Shown: positions 1 to 8,479, counted from the first letter of the stretch. The stretch is DNA of 64,000 nt from Proteiniclasticum sp. (GCF_003514505.1 NZ_DOPX01000016.1:186001-250000); one strand, 5' to 3'. Notes: generated by a model not told the origin, from the sequence alone. Made by a program: numbers and translations.

Positions 1-2
1 TC

Positions 3-134
3 AGGCTCAATGCCACGCTGTCTTCAATGCCCTTTTATGAAGCCCTGGGGTTTACGCTGAAAGAGGAGGTCCAGGAGATCTATGGCATTTCCTTTGTGCC
101 CATGGAGAAAAAACTTAAAAAAGACCTCTATTAA
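3..134 (+). CDS. GNAT family N-acetyltransferase, C-terminal fragment
   Basis: The window opens inside this gene; 43 residues and a TAA stop are visible. The segment ATLSSMPFYEALGF is typical of the last helix and strand of GNAT acetyltransferases, where an Asn/Ser and Tyr near an FYxxxGF motif sit close to acetyl-CoA. Substrate cannot be told from the fragment. It is followed directly by a strong hairpin terminator, so it ends its transcription unit. Confidence 0.7.
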   Translation, partial: RLNATLSSMPFYEALGFTLKEEVQEIYGISFVPMEKKLKKDLY

Positions 135-146
135 GAAGATAGAAAA

Positions 147-184
147 AGAACGCAGCAGGACGAAATCCTTGCTGCGTTCTTTTT
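147..184. terminator. Bidirectional intrinsic terminator
   Basis: Inverted repeat AGAACGCAGCA...TGCTGCGTTCT with a short loop, followed by T residues on the plus strand and, on the minus strand, by a T-rich run. It lies between the plus-strand GNAT gene and the minus-strand small membrane protein, so it can serve both. Confidence 0.8.
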
Positions 185-192
185 GCTTCTTA

Positions 193-414
193 TTATGACA
201 GCCAAAGAGCGGCTAAAAGTGCTGCGGTGGCAATCCCCAGGGAGACCTGGCCCAGTTTCACATACTGGTTCACCTTCTGGAACTCCATGAGATTTCTTTC
301 TTTCTTCGGTACCTTTTTCAGTTTCACGTAAGTGAAAAAGCTGAGAACAGAGATGCCGAAGGAAACAGCAGCGGTGATAAAGAGCAGAGCTCTTAGCATT
401 TCTTTCAGTTCCAT
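193..414 (-). CDS. Small two-helix membrane protein, unknown function
   Basis: 73 residues. Two hydrophobic segments, about residues 8-29 and 54-72, flank a basic, charged loop (KLKKVPKKER). An SD-like GAAAGAGGT lies just upstream of the ATG. Not recognised as a named family. The gene is single, ends at the shared terminator and does not overlap its neighbours. Likely real because of the SD, the membrane-protein pattern and the terminator. Confidence 0.6.
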   Translation of the reverse strand: MELKEMLRALLFITAAVSFGISVLSFFTYVKLKKVPKKERNLMEFQKVNQYVKLGQVSLGIATAALLAALWLS

Positions 415-517
415 GATATACCTCTTTCATAAGCATCAGGTTCCATAAGTGGAGGATGCATTTTTTCTTCAAAAATCAGTATATCATATACGCCCGTAGA
501 GTATTCTAAAAAATGGA

Positions 518-1558
518 TTATTTTCGTAAAAATGCAAGATAATCCGCTACGAATTTTTCAGGCTCCTCAATCTGAGGGCTGTGACCCGAGTTTTCAAATA
601 CAGCTTCTACAAAGCGGCCGCCATTTTTCTGATATTCCTCAAAGACGCTTCTTGTCTGGGAAACCATAGGCTGTGGAGGGTAAACCTCCAGTCCAGGCCA
701 GCCTGGGAGAATGCCCAGCTGCCCAAGGAATCCCACATCGCTGTAGGACTGATCAGAGACAATCTTGTCCTGAACGCCTCTAAACCAGATTACAGGGGGT
801 TTTACAGGAAGGTTACTGATGCCGGACAAATTGACATATTTCGGGCTCATGGTGTTGCCGATGCCTGTTGTGCCAGGGCCTAGGAAGGGCCACTCTGGGG
901 CGGGCTGAGAGCTTCCAGGATAGAACCCTTCCCCAATCTCCATGAGAAACATGGAGTCCACAAAGAGGTTCTTCATTTCTTCTGAAAGGGTAAAGGTGGG
1001 AGCGAAGAGACCCTTCAGTACATTAGGGGCGGAAGTGGGATCATTGAGATCCTTATTTTTAGTTCTGAGATTTTCTACGAACTGCTGGTTCACAAAACCA
1101 CCACCGGTACCAGCATGAGATGCTGTGGTGATGGTTCCGTCTGCATCTTTTGTACCAGAGAATCCGTAAGGGGATAGTGGATTGATGAGTCCAAGACTTC
1201 TTACCTCTTCCGGGTAGTCCAGCGTATACTGCATGGCAACACCGCCACCCATGGACCAGCCGATGATATGAGGATTTTTGATGGAGAGAGCATCCACAAA
1301 GCTTCTGATATCTTCAGACCAGGTTTTCATGCCTAGTGTGGAATCGATGGGAAGCTTTTCTGTATAGCCGTAGCCTCGTAAGTCTGGAGCGTAAATATGG
1401 AAATGCTCTTCCAGGATCTCCATGGTAGGCACATAGAAGAGGCTGGAGGAGGTGTTTCCGTGGAGGAGAAGAAGAGGCTCTTTCTCTTCATTCCCTGCTT
1501 CCAGGTAGGAGATTTTCAGCCTGCTTGTCTGAATGTCTTTCTTGGGATAAGTCTTCAT
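518..1558 (-). CDS. Alpha/beta hydrolase
   Basis: 346 residues with a clear alpha/beta-hydrolase fold: oxyanion segment LLLLHGNTSSS (29-39), nucleophile elbow GWSMGG with Ser102, candidate acid Asp264 in VQDK, and catalytic His326 in SGHSPQ. The segment between the elbow and the acid, about residues 130-245, is a long cap domain with Gly/Pro-rich stretches, longer than in most small esterases. The SD AAAGGACGG precedes the ATG, and it has its own promoter. It lies downstream of the Etf/acyl-CoA dehydrogenase operon on the same strand, so it may act on esters, lactones or C-C bonds in the same catabolism; that is inference. Substrate unknown. Confidence 0.85.
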   Translation of the reverse strand: MKTYPKKDIQTSRLKISYLEAGNEEKEPLLLLHGNTSSSLFYVPTMEILEEHFHIYAPDLRGYGYTEKLPIDSTLGMKTWSEDIRSFVDALSIKNPHIIGWSMGGGVAMQYTLDYPEEVRSLGLINPLSPYGFSGTKDADGTITTASHAGTGGGFVNQQFVENLRTKNKDLNDPTSAPNVLKGLFAPTFTLSEEMKNLFVDSMFLMEIGEGFYPGSSQPAPEWPFLGPGTTGIGNTMSPKYVNLSGISNLPVKPPVIWFRGVQDKIVSDQSYSDVGFLGQLGILPGWPGLEVYPPQPMVSQTRSVFEEYQKNGGRFVEAVFENSGHSPQIEEPEKFVADYLAFLRK

Positions 1559-1595
1559 TACTGCTAAACCGTCCTTTCATGGGTTATTTATGGGT

Positions 1596-1625
1596 ATTCT
1601 ATCGCAAGTGCAATAGTTTTGTAAA
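1596..1625 (-). promoter_or_regulatory. Sigma-A-like promoter of the alpha/beta hydrolase
   Basis: On the minus strand TTTACA (1625-1620), an 18-nt spacer and TAGAAT (1601-1596) lie about 40 nt upstream of the ATG at 1558. Confidence 0.5.
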
Positions 1626-1679
1626 CAGTTACGGCGAAAAGAGAACTCTATAGCCCTCTTCTCAAAGGAAAGGAAAGGC

Positions 1680-2705
1680 CTATGAAGGCCTTTCCCGGTA
1701 GTTTCTGATTTCTTTTGTGAGGAGCGGAAGGATTTCCAAAGCATTGCCGACAAGTCCGATGTTTGCTACCTGGAAAATCGGTGCATCCGGATCTTTATTG
1801 ATGGCGATGATGTAATCTGATTTTTCCATACCTGCCAGATGCTGTACAGCGCCAGAAATGCCGCAGGCAATATAGACTTTAGGTTTTACAGTTTTTCCAG
1901 TCTGTCCTACCTGGTAGTCCTTTTCGATTCTGCCTTCATCCACAGCGGCTCTGGAGCCTGCCACTTCAGCACCGATCATATCAGCACACTCCCGCAGAAG
2001 ATCAAATCTGTCGCCAACGCCTCTTCCGCCGGAGATGAGGATATCTGCCTTGGCGATGTCCACGGCCATGTGGTCCTTCTTCAGCACTTCCAGAATGCTT
2101 ACAGGATCTTTCAGTCCATCAAGGCTTACATCCTGCATGGACACTTTTCCGGTAAGAGCGGTATTCCTCTGCATTTTATCCATGACGCCAGGTCTTATGG
2201 TAGTCATCTGGGGTCTTTTGGTCTCATTGATGATGGTGCCAAAAAGATTTCCGCCAAAGGCCGGTCTTGTGACATAAAGGAGGGAAGAGTCTGGATTTTC
2301 CGGATCAAACTCCAGCTTTGTTGCATCTGCTGTAAGTCCGGTATCACATCTGGCGGCCAGTCTTGGTGCCAGGTCTCTGCCTAAAACTGTTGCAGGTATG
2401 AGGAAAATATCAGGTTTTCTTTCCTCAATCATCTGATGGAGAAGATGGGTATAGTGAAGTGTACTGTATTCATTGAGTTTCTTGTGGTGGAGATATACCG
2501 TTTCATCTGCACCGCGGGCGGCAAGCTCAAAAAGGAGATCTTCACTTACTTCTCCCAGAAGAACGGCAACCACCTGATAGTTGAGAGAGGGTCTGTCTTC
2601 TTTCAGTCTCCTGGCTTCTCCAAGAAGTTCTAAACTCGCTTCGTGTATTTTATTCTCTTCATGTTCGATGAATACATAAAGATCTTTATAGTCCTGTATG
2701 TTCAT
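1680..2705 (-). CDS. etfA: Electron transfer flavoprotein subunit alpha
   Basis: 341 residues. The C-terminal FAD domain, about residues 215-330, has the EtfA signature (GQTGKTVKPKVYIACG, then ISGAVQHLAGM, then AINKDPDAPIF). EtfA pairs with EtfB to carry electrons from the acyl-CoA dehydrogenase encoded two genes upstream. In anaerobes such Bcd-Etf complexes may be simple carriers or may bifurcate electrons to ferredoxin; I cannot tell which from reading alone. It is the last gene of the leftward operon, with 11 nt separating it from etfB. A GC-rich inverted repeat (AAAGGCC/GGCCTTT, 1674-1695) overlaps its stop codon and may be a weak terminator. Confidence 0.96.
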   Translation of the reverse strand: MNIQDYKDLYVFIEHEENKIHEASLELLGEARRLKEDRPSLNYQVVAVLLGEVSEDLLFELAARGADETVYLHHKKLNEYSTLHYTHLLHQMIEERKPDIFLIPATVLGRDLAPRLAARCDTGLTADATKLEFDPENPDSSLLYVTRPAFGGNLFGTIINETKRPQMTTIRPGVMDKMQRNTALTGKVSMQDVSLDGLKDPVSILEVLKKDHMAVDIAKADILISGGRGVGDRFDLLRECADMIGAEVAGSRAAVDEGRIEKDYQVGQTGKTVKPKVYIACGISGAVQHLAGMEKSDYIIAINKDPDAPIFQVANIGLVGNALEILPLLTKEIRNYRERPS

Positions 2706-2716
2706 TCTACTTCCTC

Positions 2717-3508
2717 CTACTTTCCGATAAACTGGTTCTCTAGAAGCACGTCCAGAATTTTTGCCGCAGCCAGTTTTGGCTCTAAAGTCAGCACATCTGA
2801 ATTTTTATGGACTTCCTTGGTGAAGGTCTTCTTTACTTTTGTGGGGGAGCCCTTGAGGCCAATGTCCTTCTGTTCCAGCTGCAGGTGCTCATTGGTGATG
2901 ACCGTCACAGGTTTATCAAAAGCCTTCATGATTTCACGTACATGCATATAGCGTGGTTTTGCAATGGAACTGAGTGTGGTGATGAGGCAAGGCATCTCAG
3001 ACTCCAGGATTTCATAGCGGTTTTCCAGCGCTTTGCGTACTCTGATCTTCTCTTCTGAGATGGAGAGAATCTCATCCACATAGGTAATCTGTGGCAGGTT
3101 CAGCTTTTCGGCGGTTTGAGGACCTACCTGGGCGGTGTCGCCATCGATGGCCTGTCTGCCTGCAATAATCAGATCATAAGGAATCGTTGCCAGGTAAGCA
3201 CCCAGGGTATTGGAAGTTGCCCAGGTGTCAGCACCGCCAAACTTTCCATCACTGATGAGCACACACTCATCGGCGCCGAGGGCGTAAAGTTCTCTCAGCA
3301 TAGATTCTGCCTGGGGAGGCCCCATGGTCACGCAAGTCACTTTAGCGCCTTGTCTGTCCTTGATCTGAAGAGCTGCTTCAAGACCGGCCAGATCATCTGG
3401 ATTGGTGATGGTGGGGACACCGGCTCTGATGAGCGTGCCCTTTTCCTTGTCTATCTTCATTTCTGTGGTATCTGGAACTTGCTTTAAAAGTACTACAATA
3501 TTCATCAT
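2717..3508 (-). CDS. etfB: Electron transfer flavoprotein subunit beta
   Basis: 263 residues, normal EtfB length. The N-terminus (MNIVVLLKQVPDTTEMKID) and the AGRQAIDGDTAQVGPQ segment are classic EtfB nucleotide-binding features. The VREIMKAFDKP stretch is in the region that contacts the dehydrogenase. Two tandem ATG codons occur; the second fits the family start MNIVVLLKQ. It lies between the acyl-CoA dehydrogenase gene (9-nt gap) and etfA (11-nt gap), a tight operon that implies a dedicated dehydrogenase-Etf complex. Confidence 0.96.
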   Translation of the reverse strand: MMNIVVLLKQVPDTTEMKIDKEKGTLIRAGVPTITNPDDLAGLEAALQIKDRQGAKVTCVTMGPPQAESMLRELYALGADECVLISDGKFGGADTWATSNTLGAYLATIPYDLIIAGRQAIDGDTAQVGPQTAEKLNLPQITYVDEILSISEEKIRVRKALENRYEILESEMPCLITTLSSIAKPRYMHVREIMKAFDKPVTVITNEHLQLEQKDIGLKGSPTKVKKTFTKEVHKNSDVLTLEPKLAAAKILDVLLENQFIGK

Positions 3509-3517
3509 TTCTCTCCT

Positions 3518-4657
3518 TTACTTCAGTAAAGATGCTGCGATGACCATCTTCTGAACTTCAGATGTGCCTTCGTAGATCTCGGTGATTTTTGCGTCACGGA
3601 ACATTCTTTCCAGAGGATATTCTCTGGTATAACCGTAACCGCCCAGAAGCTGGAGGGAGATTCTTGTGCTTTCCATGGAAATGTCAGAGGCGTAAAGCTT
3701 TGCCATGGCAGCTTCTGTGGAATAAGGCTTTCCCTCATCCTTCAGAACAGCAGCACGGTATGTAAGAAGCCTTGCAGCATCAATTTTCGTCTGAAGATCT
3801 GCAATCTGGAACTGTGAGTTCTGGAAAGCAGAAAGGGGTTTTCCGAACTGTTTACGCTCTTTGATGTACTTGATGGCTTCATCCAGAGCGCCCTGGGCAA
3901 TACCAAGAGCTTGCGCTGCGATACCGATTCTTCCACCATCCAGGGTCTTCATGGCGATGCCGAATCCTTTTCCTTCCTGACCCAGAAGATTCTCCGCGGG
4001 CAGCATGAGATCTGTAAAGATCAGCTCCGTGGTGGAGCTTCCTTTGATGCCCAGTTTATGTTCTGTCTTTCCGATGGAAAAACCTTCCATGCCTTTTTCT
4101 ACAATGAAGGCAGAGATGCCACGGGTGCCTTTCTGCTTATCGGTCATGGCAAAGATGATGAAGGTGTCCGCAAATCCGCCATTGGTGATGAAGATCTTGG
4201 AGCCGTTGATTCTATAGAAATCTCCTTCCTTCACTGCTGTGGTCTGCTGCATGGCAGCATCGGACCCGGCATTGGGTTCTGTCAGGCCAAATGCGCCAAG
4301 TTTTTCACCGGAAGCCAAAGGAAGCAGATATTTTTCTTTTTGCGCTTCTGTACCGAAGGCGAGAAGGGGAGCGCAGGCCAATGAAGTGTGAGCGGATACA
4401 ATGACGCCTGTGGTGGCGCAATGCTTGGAAAGCTCTTCTACGGCCATGATATAGGTCAGGTTGTCACCGCCTGAGCCCCCATAATTCTCAGGGACTGGTA
4501 TGCCCAGCATTCCTATGTTTGCCATTTTTTCTACAGTTTCCACTGGGAATCGCTCCAGCTCATCAACTTCCTGTGCCAAAGGTTTCACTTCATTCAGGGA
4601 GAATTCTTTAAATAATTTCAGAGAAAGGGCTTGTTTCTTGCTTAGTTCAAAATTCAT
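3518..4657 (-). CDS. Short-chain acyl-CoA dehydrogenase
   Basis: 379 residues, the usual length for butyryl-CoA-type dehydrogenases. FAD-binding motifs FGLTEPNAGSDA and FITNGGFAD lie in the middle; the C-terminal helical domain carries QLLGGYGYTREYP. The expected catalytic base is Glu363 in IYEGTSE, the position used by short/medium-chain enzymes. It oxidises an acyl-CoA to the 2-enoyl-CoA and passes electrons to the EtfAB encoded next to it. With the MaoC hydratase upstream it supplies the first two steps of a beta-oxidation-like route. Chain-length or branched specificity is not readable. Confidence 0.95.
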   Translation of the reverse strand: MNFELSKKQALSLKLFKEFSLNEVKPLAQEVDELERFPVETVEKMANIGMLGIPVPENYGGSGGDNLTYIMAVEELSKHCATTGVIVSAHTSLACAPLLAFGTEAQKEKYLLPLASGEKLGAFGLTEPNAGSDAAMQQTTAVKEGDFYRINGSKIFITNGGFADTFIIFAMTDKQKGTRGISAFIVEKGMEGFSIGKTEHKLGIKGSSTTELIFTDLMLPAENLLGQEGKGFGIAMKTLDGGRIGIAAQALGIAQGALDEAIKYIKERKQFGKPLSAFQNSQFQIADLQTKIDAARLLTYRAAVLKDEGKPYSTEAAMAKLYASDISMESTRISLQLLGGYGYTREYPLERMFRDAKITEIYEGTSEVQKMVIAASLLK

Positions 4658-4666
4658 ACGGTCCTC

Positions 4667-5083
4667 CTATTTTGGTGGCATGACGGTAGCGGTGCCTTTC
4701 ACCACAACGTCTCCATGCTGGTTGTATGCAATGGTATCCAGTTTGACGATATTTTTCTCTTCGATAATCTCTGATACAGTCACCACAGCTTTAATGGTAT
4801 CCTGAAACCGCACTGGCTTCGTGAATTTTAAGTCCTGTCCAAGATAAATGGTGCCTGGTCCTGGAAGAAGAGTGCCAAGAACTGTTGAAAAATAAGAGGC
4901 AGTGAGCATGCCATGGACAATTCTTCCCTTGAACATGGTTTCTTTCGCATAGGTCTCATTGAAATGTGCGGGATTCAGATCACCGGAAATACCGCCAAAT
5001 AGAACAACGTCTGTTTCTGTGACGGTTCTTTCGTAGGATTCCTGATCACCGATTCTCATATCGTGAATGGTTTTTCCTTTCAT
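4667..5083 (-). CDS. MaoC-like (R)-specific enoyl-CoA hydratase
   Basis: 138 residues, single hot-dog domain. The hydratase motif is intact: Asp35 and His40 in GDLNPAHFNE, followed by FKGRIVHGML (51-60), as in PhaJ-type (R)-hydratases. I place the start at ATG 5083, preceded by TGGAGGT, rather than at the ATG four codons upstream, which would overlap that SD. First gene of the leftward operon. The known PhaJ reaction hydrates trans-2-enoyl-CoA to (R)-3-hydroxyacyl-CoA, which matches the stereochemistry expected for the FabG-like SDR encoded divergently. Confidence 0.9.
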   Translation of the reverse strand: MKGKTIHDMRIGDQESYERTVTETDVVLFGGISGDLNPAHFNETYAKETMFKGRIVHGMLTASYFSTVLGTLLPGPGTIYLGQDLKFTKPVRFQDTIKAVVTVSEIIEEKNIVKLDTIAYNQHGDVVVKGTATVMPPK

Positions 5084-5134
5084 CGTAACCTCCATATGAT
5101 AATTTAATAACGAAAGGTTCGCGTGTAATTGTTT

Positions 5135-5156
5135 AACATGATGAACCTTTCATGTT
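5135..5156. promoter_or_regulatory. 22-bp palindromic operator, copy 1
   Basis: AACATGAT-GAACCT-TTCATGTT. The arms and 6-bp spacer match copy 2 at 5742-5763 (perfect there, one mismatch here). It lies just downstream of the -10 box of the leftward promoter, over or next to the expected start site, a repressor position. A TetR-family gene at 14.9 kb is the natural candidate for binding it. Confidence 0.65.
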
Positions 5157-5163
5157 TAATTCT

Positions 5164-5191
5164 ATTATATTCCTTCGTTTAGAAAATACAA
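5164..5191 (-). promoter_or_regulatory. Promoter of the maoC-acd-etfBA operon
   Basis: Minus strand TTGTAT (5191-5186), 16-nt spacer, perfect TATAAT (5169-5164). The expected start of transcription falls at the edge of the 22-bp palindrome at 5135-5156. The mRNA leader is about 70 nt. Confidence 0.7.
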
Positions 5192-5711
5192 TAGATTTGG
5201 AGAAAGTTTTGTTATTAATTTAACGAAAATGAATTTTGAACTTGGAAGACAAGGAAACAAGCCTTTCAAGAAATAATACAACCACTTTTATTATACAGGA
5301 TGTTTTCAGGGCACTCCATGGTAAAAGCGAACATTTCTGTCAATCCTGACAAAAATTAACTTGTAGATGAAATAACAAAAAGAAAACAGCAAATGGACAA
5401 GTATTGACATGTTGGCAATTTCATCACAATAAATGGCGAAAGTGTAAGAGATCTGTGTACTCCTTACGGATGATTGCATGTGTTGGAAATACGAAAACAA
5501 CTTGGCTTTCAAGGTCAAAAATGTGTATTAATACAATACAATTTATGATAATAAAATAACAAAACACAAGAAACCTAAATGACAACCTTTTCATTTGTTT
5601 ACATCTAAATCAACGATTTATCAGATAAAAGCTTATTTTATTAAATAAATTATAGAACTGTTCACTATTTTTAAACGGATAATTAATTATGTCTTTGTTT
5701 TGTTAAATTGA
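5192..5711. other. AT-rich intergenic stretch between divergent operons
   Basis: About 520 bp without a convincing gene. A 70-codon open frame on the minus strand (5306-5518) has no SD and no family resemblance. The base content is clearly more AT-rich than the flanking genes. No further copy of the 22-bp palindrome, no hairpin-plus-T terminator and no known riboswitch was seen. Confidence 0.5.
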
Positions 5712-5740
5712 TTGACTTTGCAAACCTTATCATTTATTCT
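5712..5740 (+). promoter_or_regulatory. Promoter of the SDR-KASIII-liv operon
   Basis: TTGACT (5712-5717), exactly 17-nt spacer, TATTCT (5735-5740). The 22-bp palindrome begins 2 nt after the -10 box, covering the expected start site. Leader of about 105 nt to the ATG at 5852. Confidence 0.75.
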
Positions 5741-5741
5741 G

Positions 5742-5763
5742 AACATGAAGATTGATTCATGTT
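5742..5763. promoter_or_regulatory. 22-bp palindromic operator, copy 2
   Basis: AACATGAA-GATTGA-TTCATGTT, a perfect 8-bp inverted repeat with a 6-bp spacer, positioned over the start site of the rightward promoter. Together with copy 1 it implies that one regulator represses both divergent operons. Confidence 0.7.
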
Positions 5764-5851
5764 TCATATCTTGGTATTTGATTCTCTGTTTATGCACAGT
5801 AGAGGGTCAAATGAAACGATATGAAATAGGGAAAATAATGGAGGTAGAAAA

Positions 5852-6571
5852 ATGAGATTACAAGACAAAGTTGCAGTAATTACAGGTGGTGCTCGTGGGC
5901 TTGGACAGGCCATGGCTGAGCTTTTTGTGAAGGAAGGTGCTAAAGTCATTGCTGCGGATATGGGCGACTTAGCTTATGAGAATCCAAATGTGGAAGGCTA
6001 TAAGCTGAATGTTGCAGATGGTGAAGCTTGTAAGGCATTTGTGGATTATGTTACAGAGAAGTATGGTAAAATTGATATTCTTGTGAACAACGCTGGAATC
6101 ACAAGAGATGCCCTCACAAGAAAAATGACCGATGAGATGTGGGATCTGGTGATAGACGTGAATCTGAAGGGGGTATTCAATCTCACAAGACACGTAGGAC
6201 CACAGATGCAGGCAAACGGCAAGGGATCCATCATCAACATCTCTTCTGTAGTAGGAGAATTCGGAAACATCGGACAGGCTAACTATGCTGCGACAAAAGC
6301 AGGTGTCATTGGAATGACAAAGACCTGGGCCAAGGAATTTGCTATGAAGGGTGCACAGGTAAGAGTCAATGCCATCTCTCCTGGCTACACCATGACAGAT
6401 ATCCTGAAGACTGTTCCACAGGATCTTCTGGACAAATTTGCTGCACAGACCATGCTTGGAAGACTGGCTCAGCCTGAGGAAATTGCAAACGCTGCACTGT
6501 TCCTGGCTTCCGATGAATCTTCTTACGTAACAGGTCACAATCTGTCTGTCAACGGAGGCATGAGACTGTAA
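5852..6571 (+). CDS. FabG-like short-chain dehydrogenase, probable (R)-3-hydroxyacyl-CoA dehydrogenase
   Basis: 239 residues. Cofactor motif TGGARGLG (11-18), NNAG (79-82), catalytic tetrad Asn104, Ser132, Tyr145, Lys149. Asp36 at the end of the second beta strand favours NAD(H) over NADPH, which suggests oxidation rather than the NADPH-driven FabG step of fatty-acid synthesis. The SD GGAGG precedes the ATG. It heads an operon with a KASIII-fold enzyme and an ABC importer and faces a MaoC hydratase/acyl-CoA dehydrogenase operon. The parsimonious role is oxidation of (R)-3-hydroxyacyl-CoA to 3-ketoacyl-CoA. The family is confident, the substrate is inferred. Confidence 0.9.
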   Translation: MRLQDKVAVITGGARGLGQAMAELFVKEGAKVIAADMGDLAYENPNVEGYKLNVADGEACKAFVDYVTEKYGKIDILVNNAGITRDALTRKMTDEMWDLVIDVNLKGVFNLTRHVGPQMQANGKGSIINISSVVGEFGNIGQANYAATKAGVIGMTKTWAKEFAMKGAQVRVNAISPGYTMTDILKTVPQDLLDKFAAQTMLGRLAQPEEIANAALFLASDESSYVTGHNLSVNGGMRL

Positions 6572-6582
6572 GGAGGTTTAGC

Positions 6583-7602
6583 ATGACGAATGTAGGAATT
6601 GTAGGAACTGGGATTTATATTCCAGAATCCTTTATGACGGGGAAGGAAATCTCTGAGAAAACCATGGGTGTCTGGTCTGAAGAGGCTGTGGTGGACAAGC
6701 TTGGCATCAGAAAGAAACCGATCCCTGGAGCACAGGACGGCACACAGGAAATGGGGGCTCTGGCAGCGCTGGATGCACTGAAGAATACTGGCACCGATCC
6801 TCTGGATATTGATGTGATTCTCTGTGTCGGAGAAGAGTGGAAAGAGTATCCACTGACGACATCAGCGCTGTATATCCAGGACAGAATCGGCGCAGTGAAT
6901 GCCTGGGGCATAGACCTTGCCAACAGATGCTGCACCACTGTATCTACGATGAAGATTGCAAAGGATATGCTCATGAACGATGACTCCATCAACACCATCC
7001 TCATTGCAGGCGGATACAGAAATGGAGACTTTGTAGACTACAGCGACAAAAATATGTCTATGATGTTCAATCTGGGGGCTGGCGGCGGTGCCATCATCCT
7101 CAAGAAAAATTATGGTAAGAACCTTCTTCTGGGATCCCACATCATTGCAGACGGATCTTTGGCCCGAACTGCCGGAGTGGAGATCGGAGGCACTTGCAAT
7201 CCGATCACTCCTGAAAACAGAGACGAGGCTTATAAGAGTCTGAGACTCATGGATGCCAAGAAGATGAAAGACAGACTGAATGAGGTATCGATGCCCAACT
7301 GGTACAAGTGCATCGACGAATCATTAAGAAAATCAGATCTTGAAAGAAAGGATATTGACTATCTGGCAATTCTTCATATGAAGAGATCCGGCCACGTGGC
7401 CATGCTGAATGAACTGGGGCTTAGGGAAGACCAGTCCATCTATCTGGAAGATTATGGACATATCGGACAGGTGGATCAGATTCTGTCTCTGCACCTGGCT
7501 CTCCAGGAAGGAAAGGTTCAGGACGGAAGCGTTGTAAGCATGGTGGCAGCAGGAATCGGCTATGTGTGGGCTGCCAATGTCATTAAATGGGGTGAAAGCT
7601 AA
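6583..7602 (+). CDS. KASIII/HMG-CoA-synthase-fold enzyme, possible ketothiolase substitute
   Basis: 339 residues of the thiolase superfamily, FabH-like. Cys116 in DLANRCC aligns with the FabH nucleophile (same distance from the preceding Asp), His265 in ILHMKRSGH with its first His. The FabH Asn is replaced by His293 (DYGHIGQ), giving Cys-His-His. FabH makes acetoacetyl-ACP; this copy sits away from fatty-acid synthesis genes and next to beta-oxidation-type genes, so it may cleave or form a 3-ketoacyl-CoA. That is inference. SD AGGAGG; 11 nt after the SDR gene, and its stop directly abuts the next start. Confidence 0.75.
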   Translation: MTNVGIVGTGIYIPESFMTGKEISEKTMGVWSEEAVVDKLGIRKKPIPGAQDGTQEMGALAALDALKNTGTDPLDIDVILCVGEEWKEYPLTTSALYIQDRIGAVNAWGIDLANRCCTTVSTMKIAKDMLMNDDSINTILIAGGYRNGDFVDYSDKNMSMMFNLGAGGGAIILKKNYGKNLLLGSHIIADGSLARTAGVEIGGTCNPITPENRDEAYKSLRLMDAKKMKDRLNEVSMPNWYKCIDESLRKSDLERKDIDYLAILHMKRSGHVAMLNELGLREDQSIYLEDYGHIGQVDQILSLHLALQEGKVQDGSVVSMVAAGIGYVWAANVIKWGES

Positions 7603-8478
7603 TTGAGTACTTTCATACAAATTATTCTTAGAAGTTTGGAAACAGGAAGCATCTATGCACTTGCTGCGTTAGGTATCATCATCATCTACAGAACCTCCTA
7701 TACCACGAACTTTGCTCAGGGAGCCGTGGCCATGTTCAATACCTTTGTGGTGACCTTCCTCTTCAATAAGTTCGGACTGCCTCTATGGCTGGCGGTCATC
7801 GGTGGGATCTTAAGTGCTATCCTCATGGGATTTCTCATCGATGTGCTGATCTTAAGACATACGAAAAATGTGTCTCCGGTGGCAAAGCAGATTATTACGC
7901 TAGGCCTCATCATGATTGTCCTTGGACTTGCACCCATCTTCTTTGGGGTGGATCCGCTGAGACTTCCAAGACTCATTGAATCAGGAGATCTTTCCCTTCT
8001 TGGGGCATCTATCTCCTATAATGGGCTTTTCAATATTGCTTTGGGCTTGGCCATCATGCTTCTGATGTTTTATATCCTGCAGAAGACAAAATGGGGACTT
8101 GCCATCAGGACCACAGCTTCCAATGAATATGTGGCAAGGCTCATGGGGGTTCCTACAAAGAATGTCACCATGGCAGCCTGGGGAGTTGCGGGAGTTCTGG
8201 GTGTCATAGCTGGTGTCATGACTGCGCCAATGACTTCAGTTACGCTGAATCTCATGGATGAAGTACAGATCACAGCCCTGGTTGCTTGTGTTCTTGGTGG
8301 ATTCCAAACCTTCCACGGACCGGTTATAGGTGCGTATATCATGGGTATCGTAAGAAACCTCTTGCTGTTTTATGTGTCCTCCGTTTGGGGCGGACAGATT
8401 CTCTATATTCTGATCCTGGTGTTCATTGTCTTCAGACCATATGGACTCATCGGGAAAAAGATTGTGAAGAAGGTGTAG
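7603..8478 (+). CDS. livH: Liv-type ABC transporter permease (LivH family)
   Basis: 291 residues, highly hydrophobic with about eight membrane helices. N-terminal pattern LETGSIYALAALGIIIIYRTS and C-terminal EVQITALVACVLGGFQTFHGPVIGAY are hallmarks of LivH/BraD permeases. It starts with TTG immediately after the stop of the KASIII gene, with GGGGTG as SD, so translation is probably coupled. It pairs with the next gene to form the membrane channel. The family carries branched-chain amino acids but also aromatic and other carboxylates, so the location in a catabolic operon suggests a carboxylate substrate. Confidence 0.92.
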   Translation: MSTFIQIILRSLETGSIYALAALGIIIIYRTSYTTNFAQGAVAMFNTFVVTFLFNKFGLPLWLAVIGGILSAILMGFLIDVLILRHTKNVSPVAKQIITLGLIMIVLGLAPIFFGVDPLRLPRLIESGDLSLLGASISYNGLFNIALGLAIMLLMFYILQKTKWGLAIRTTASNEYVARLMGVPTKNVTMAAWGVAGVLGVIAGVMTAPMTSVTLNLMDEVQITALVACVLGGFQTFHGPVIGAYIMGIVRNLLLFYVSSVWGGQILYILILVFIVFRPYGLIGKKIVKKV

Positions 8479-8479
8479 G

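Noticed and set aside
1839..2384. 181-codon plus-strand frame opposite etfA
   Set aside because: Shadow of a confidently assigned gene; no SD and no domain. The same holds for the long frames opposite 38400-39464, 54949-55845 and 57518-58165.
5306..5518. 70-codon open frame on the minus strand in the divergent catabolic promoter region
   Set aside because: No SD, AT-driven composition, no resemblance to a family, and it sits in a long non-coding promoter gap.
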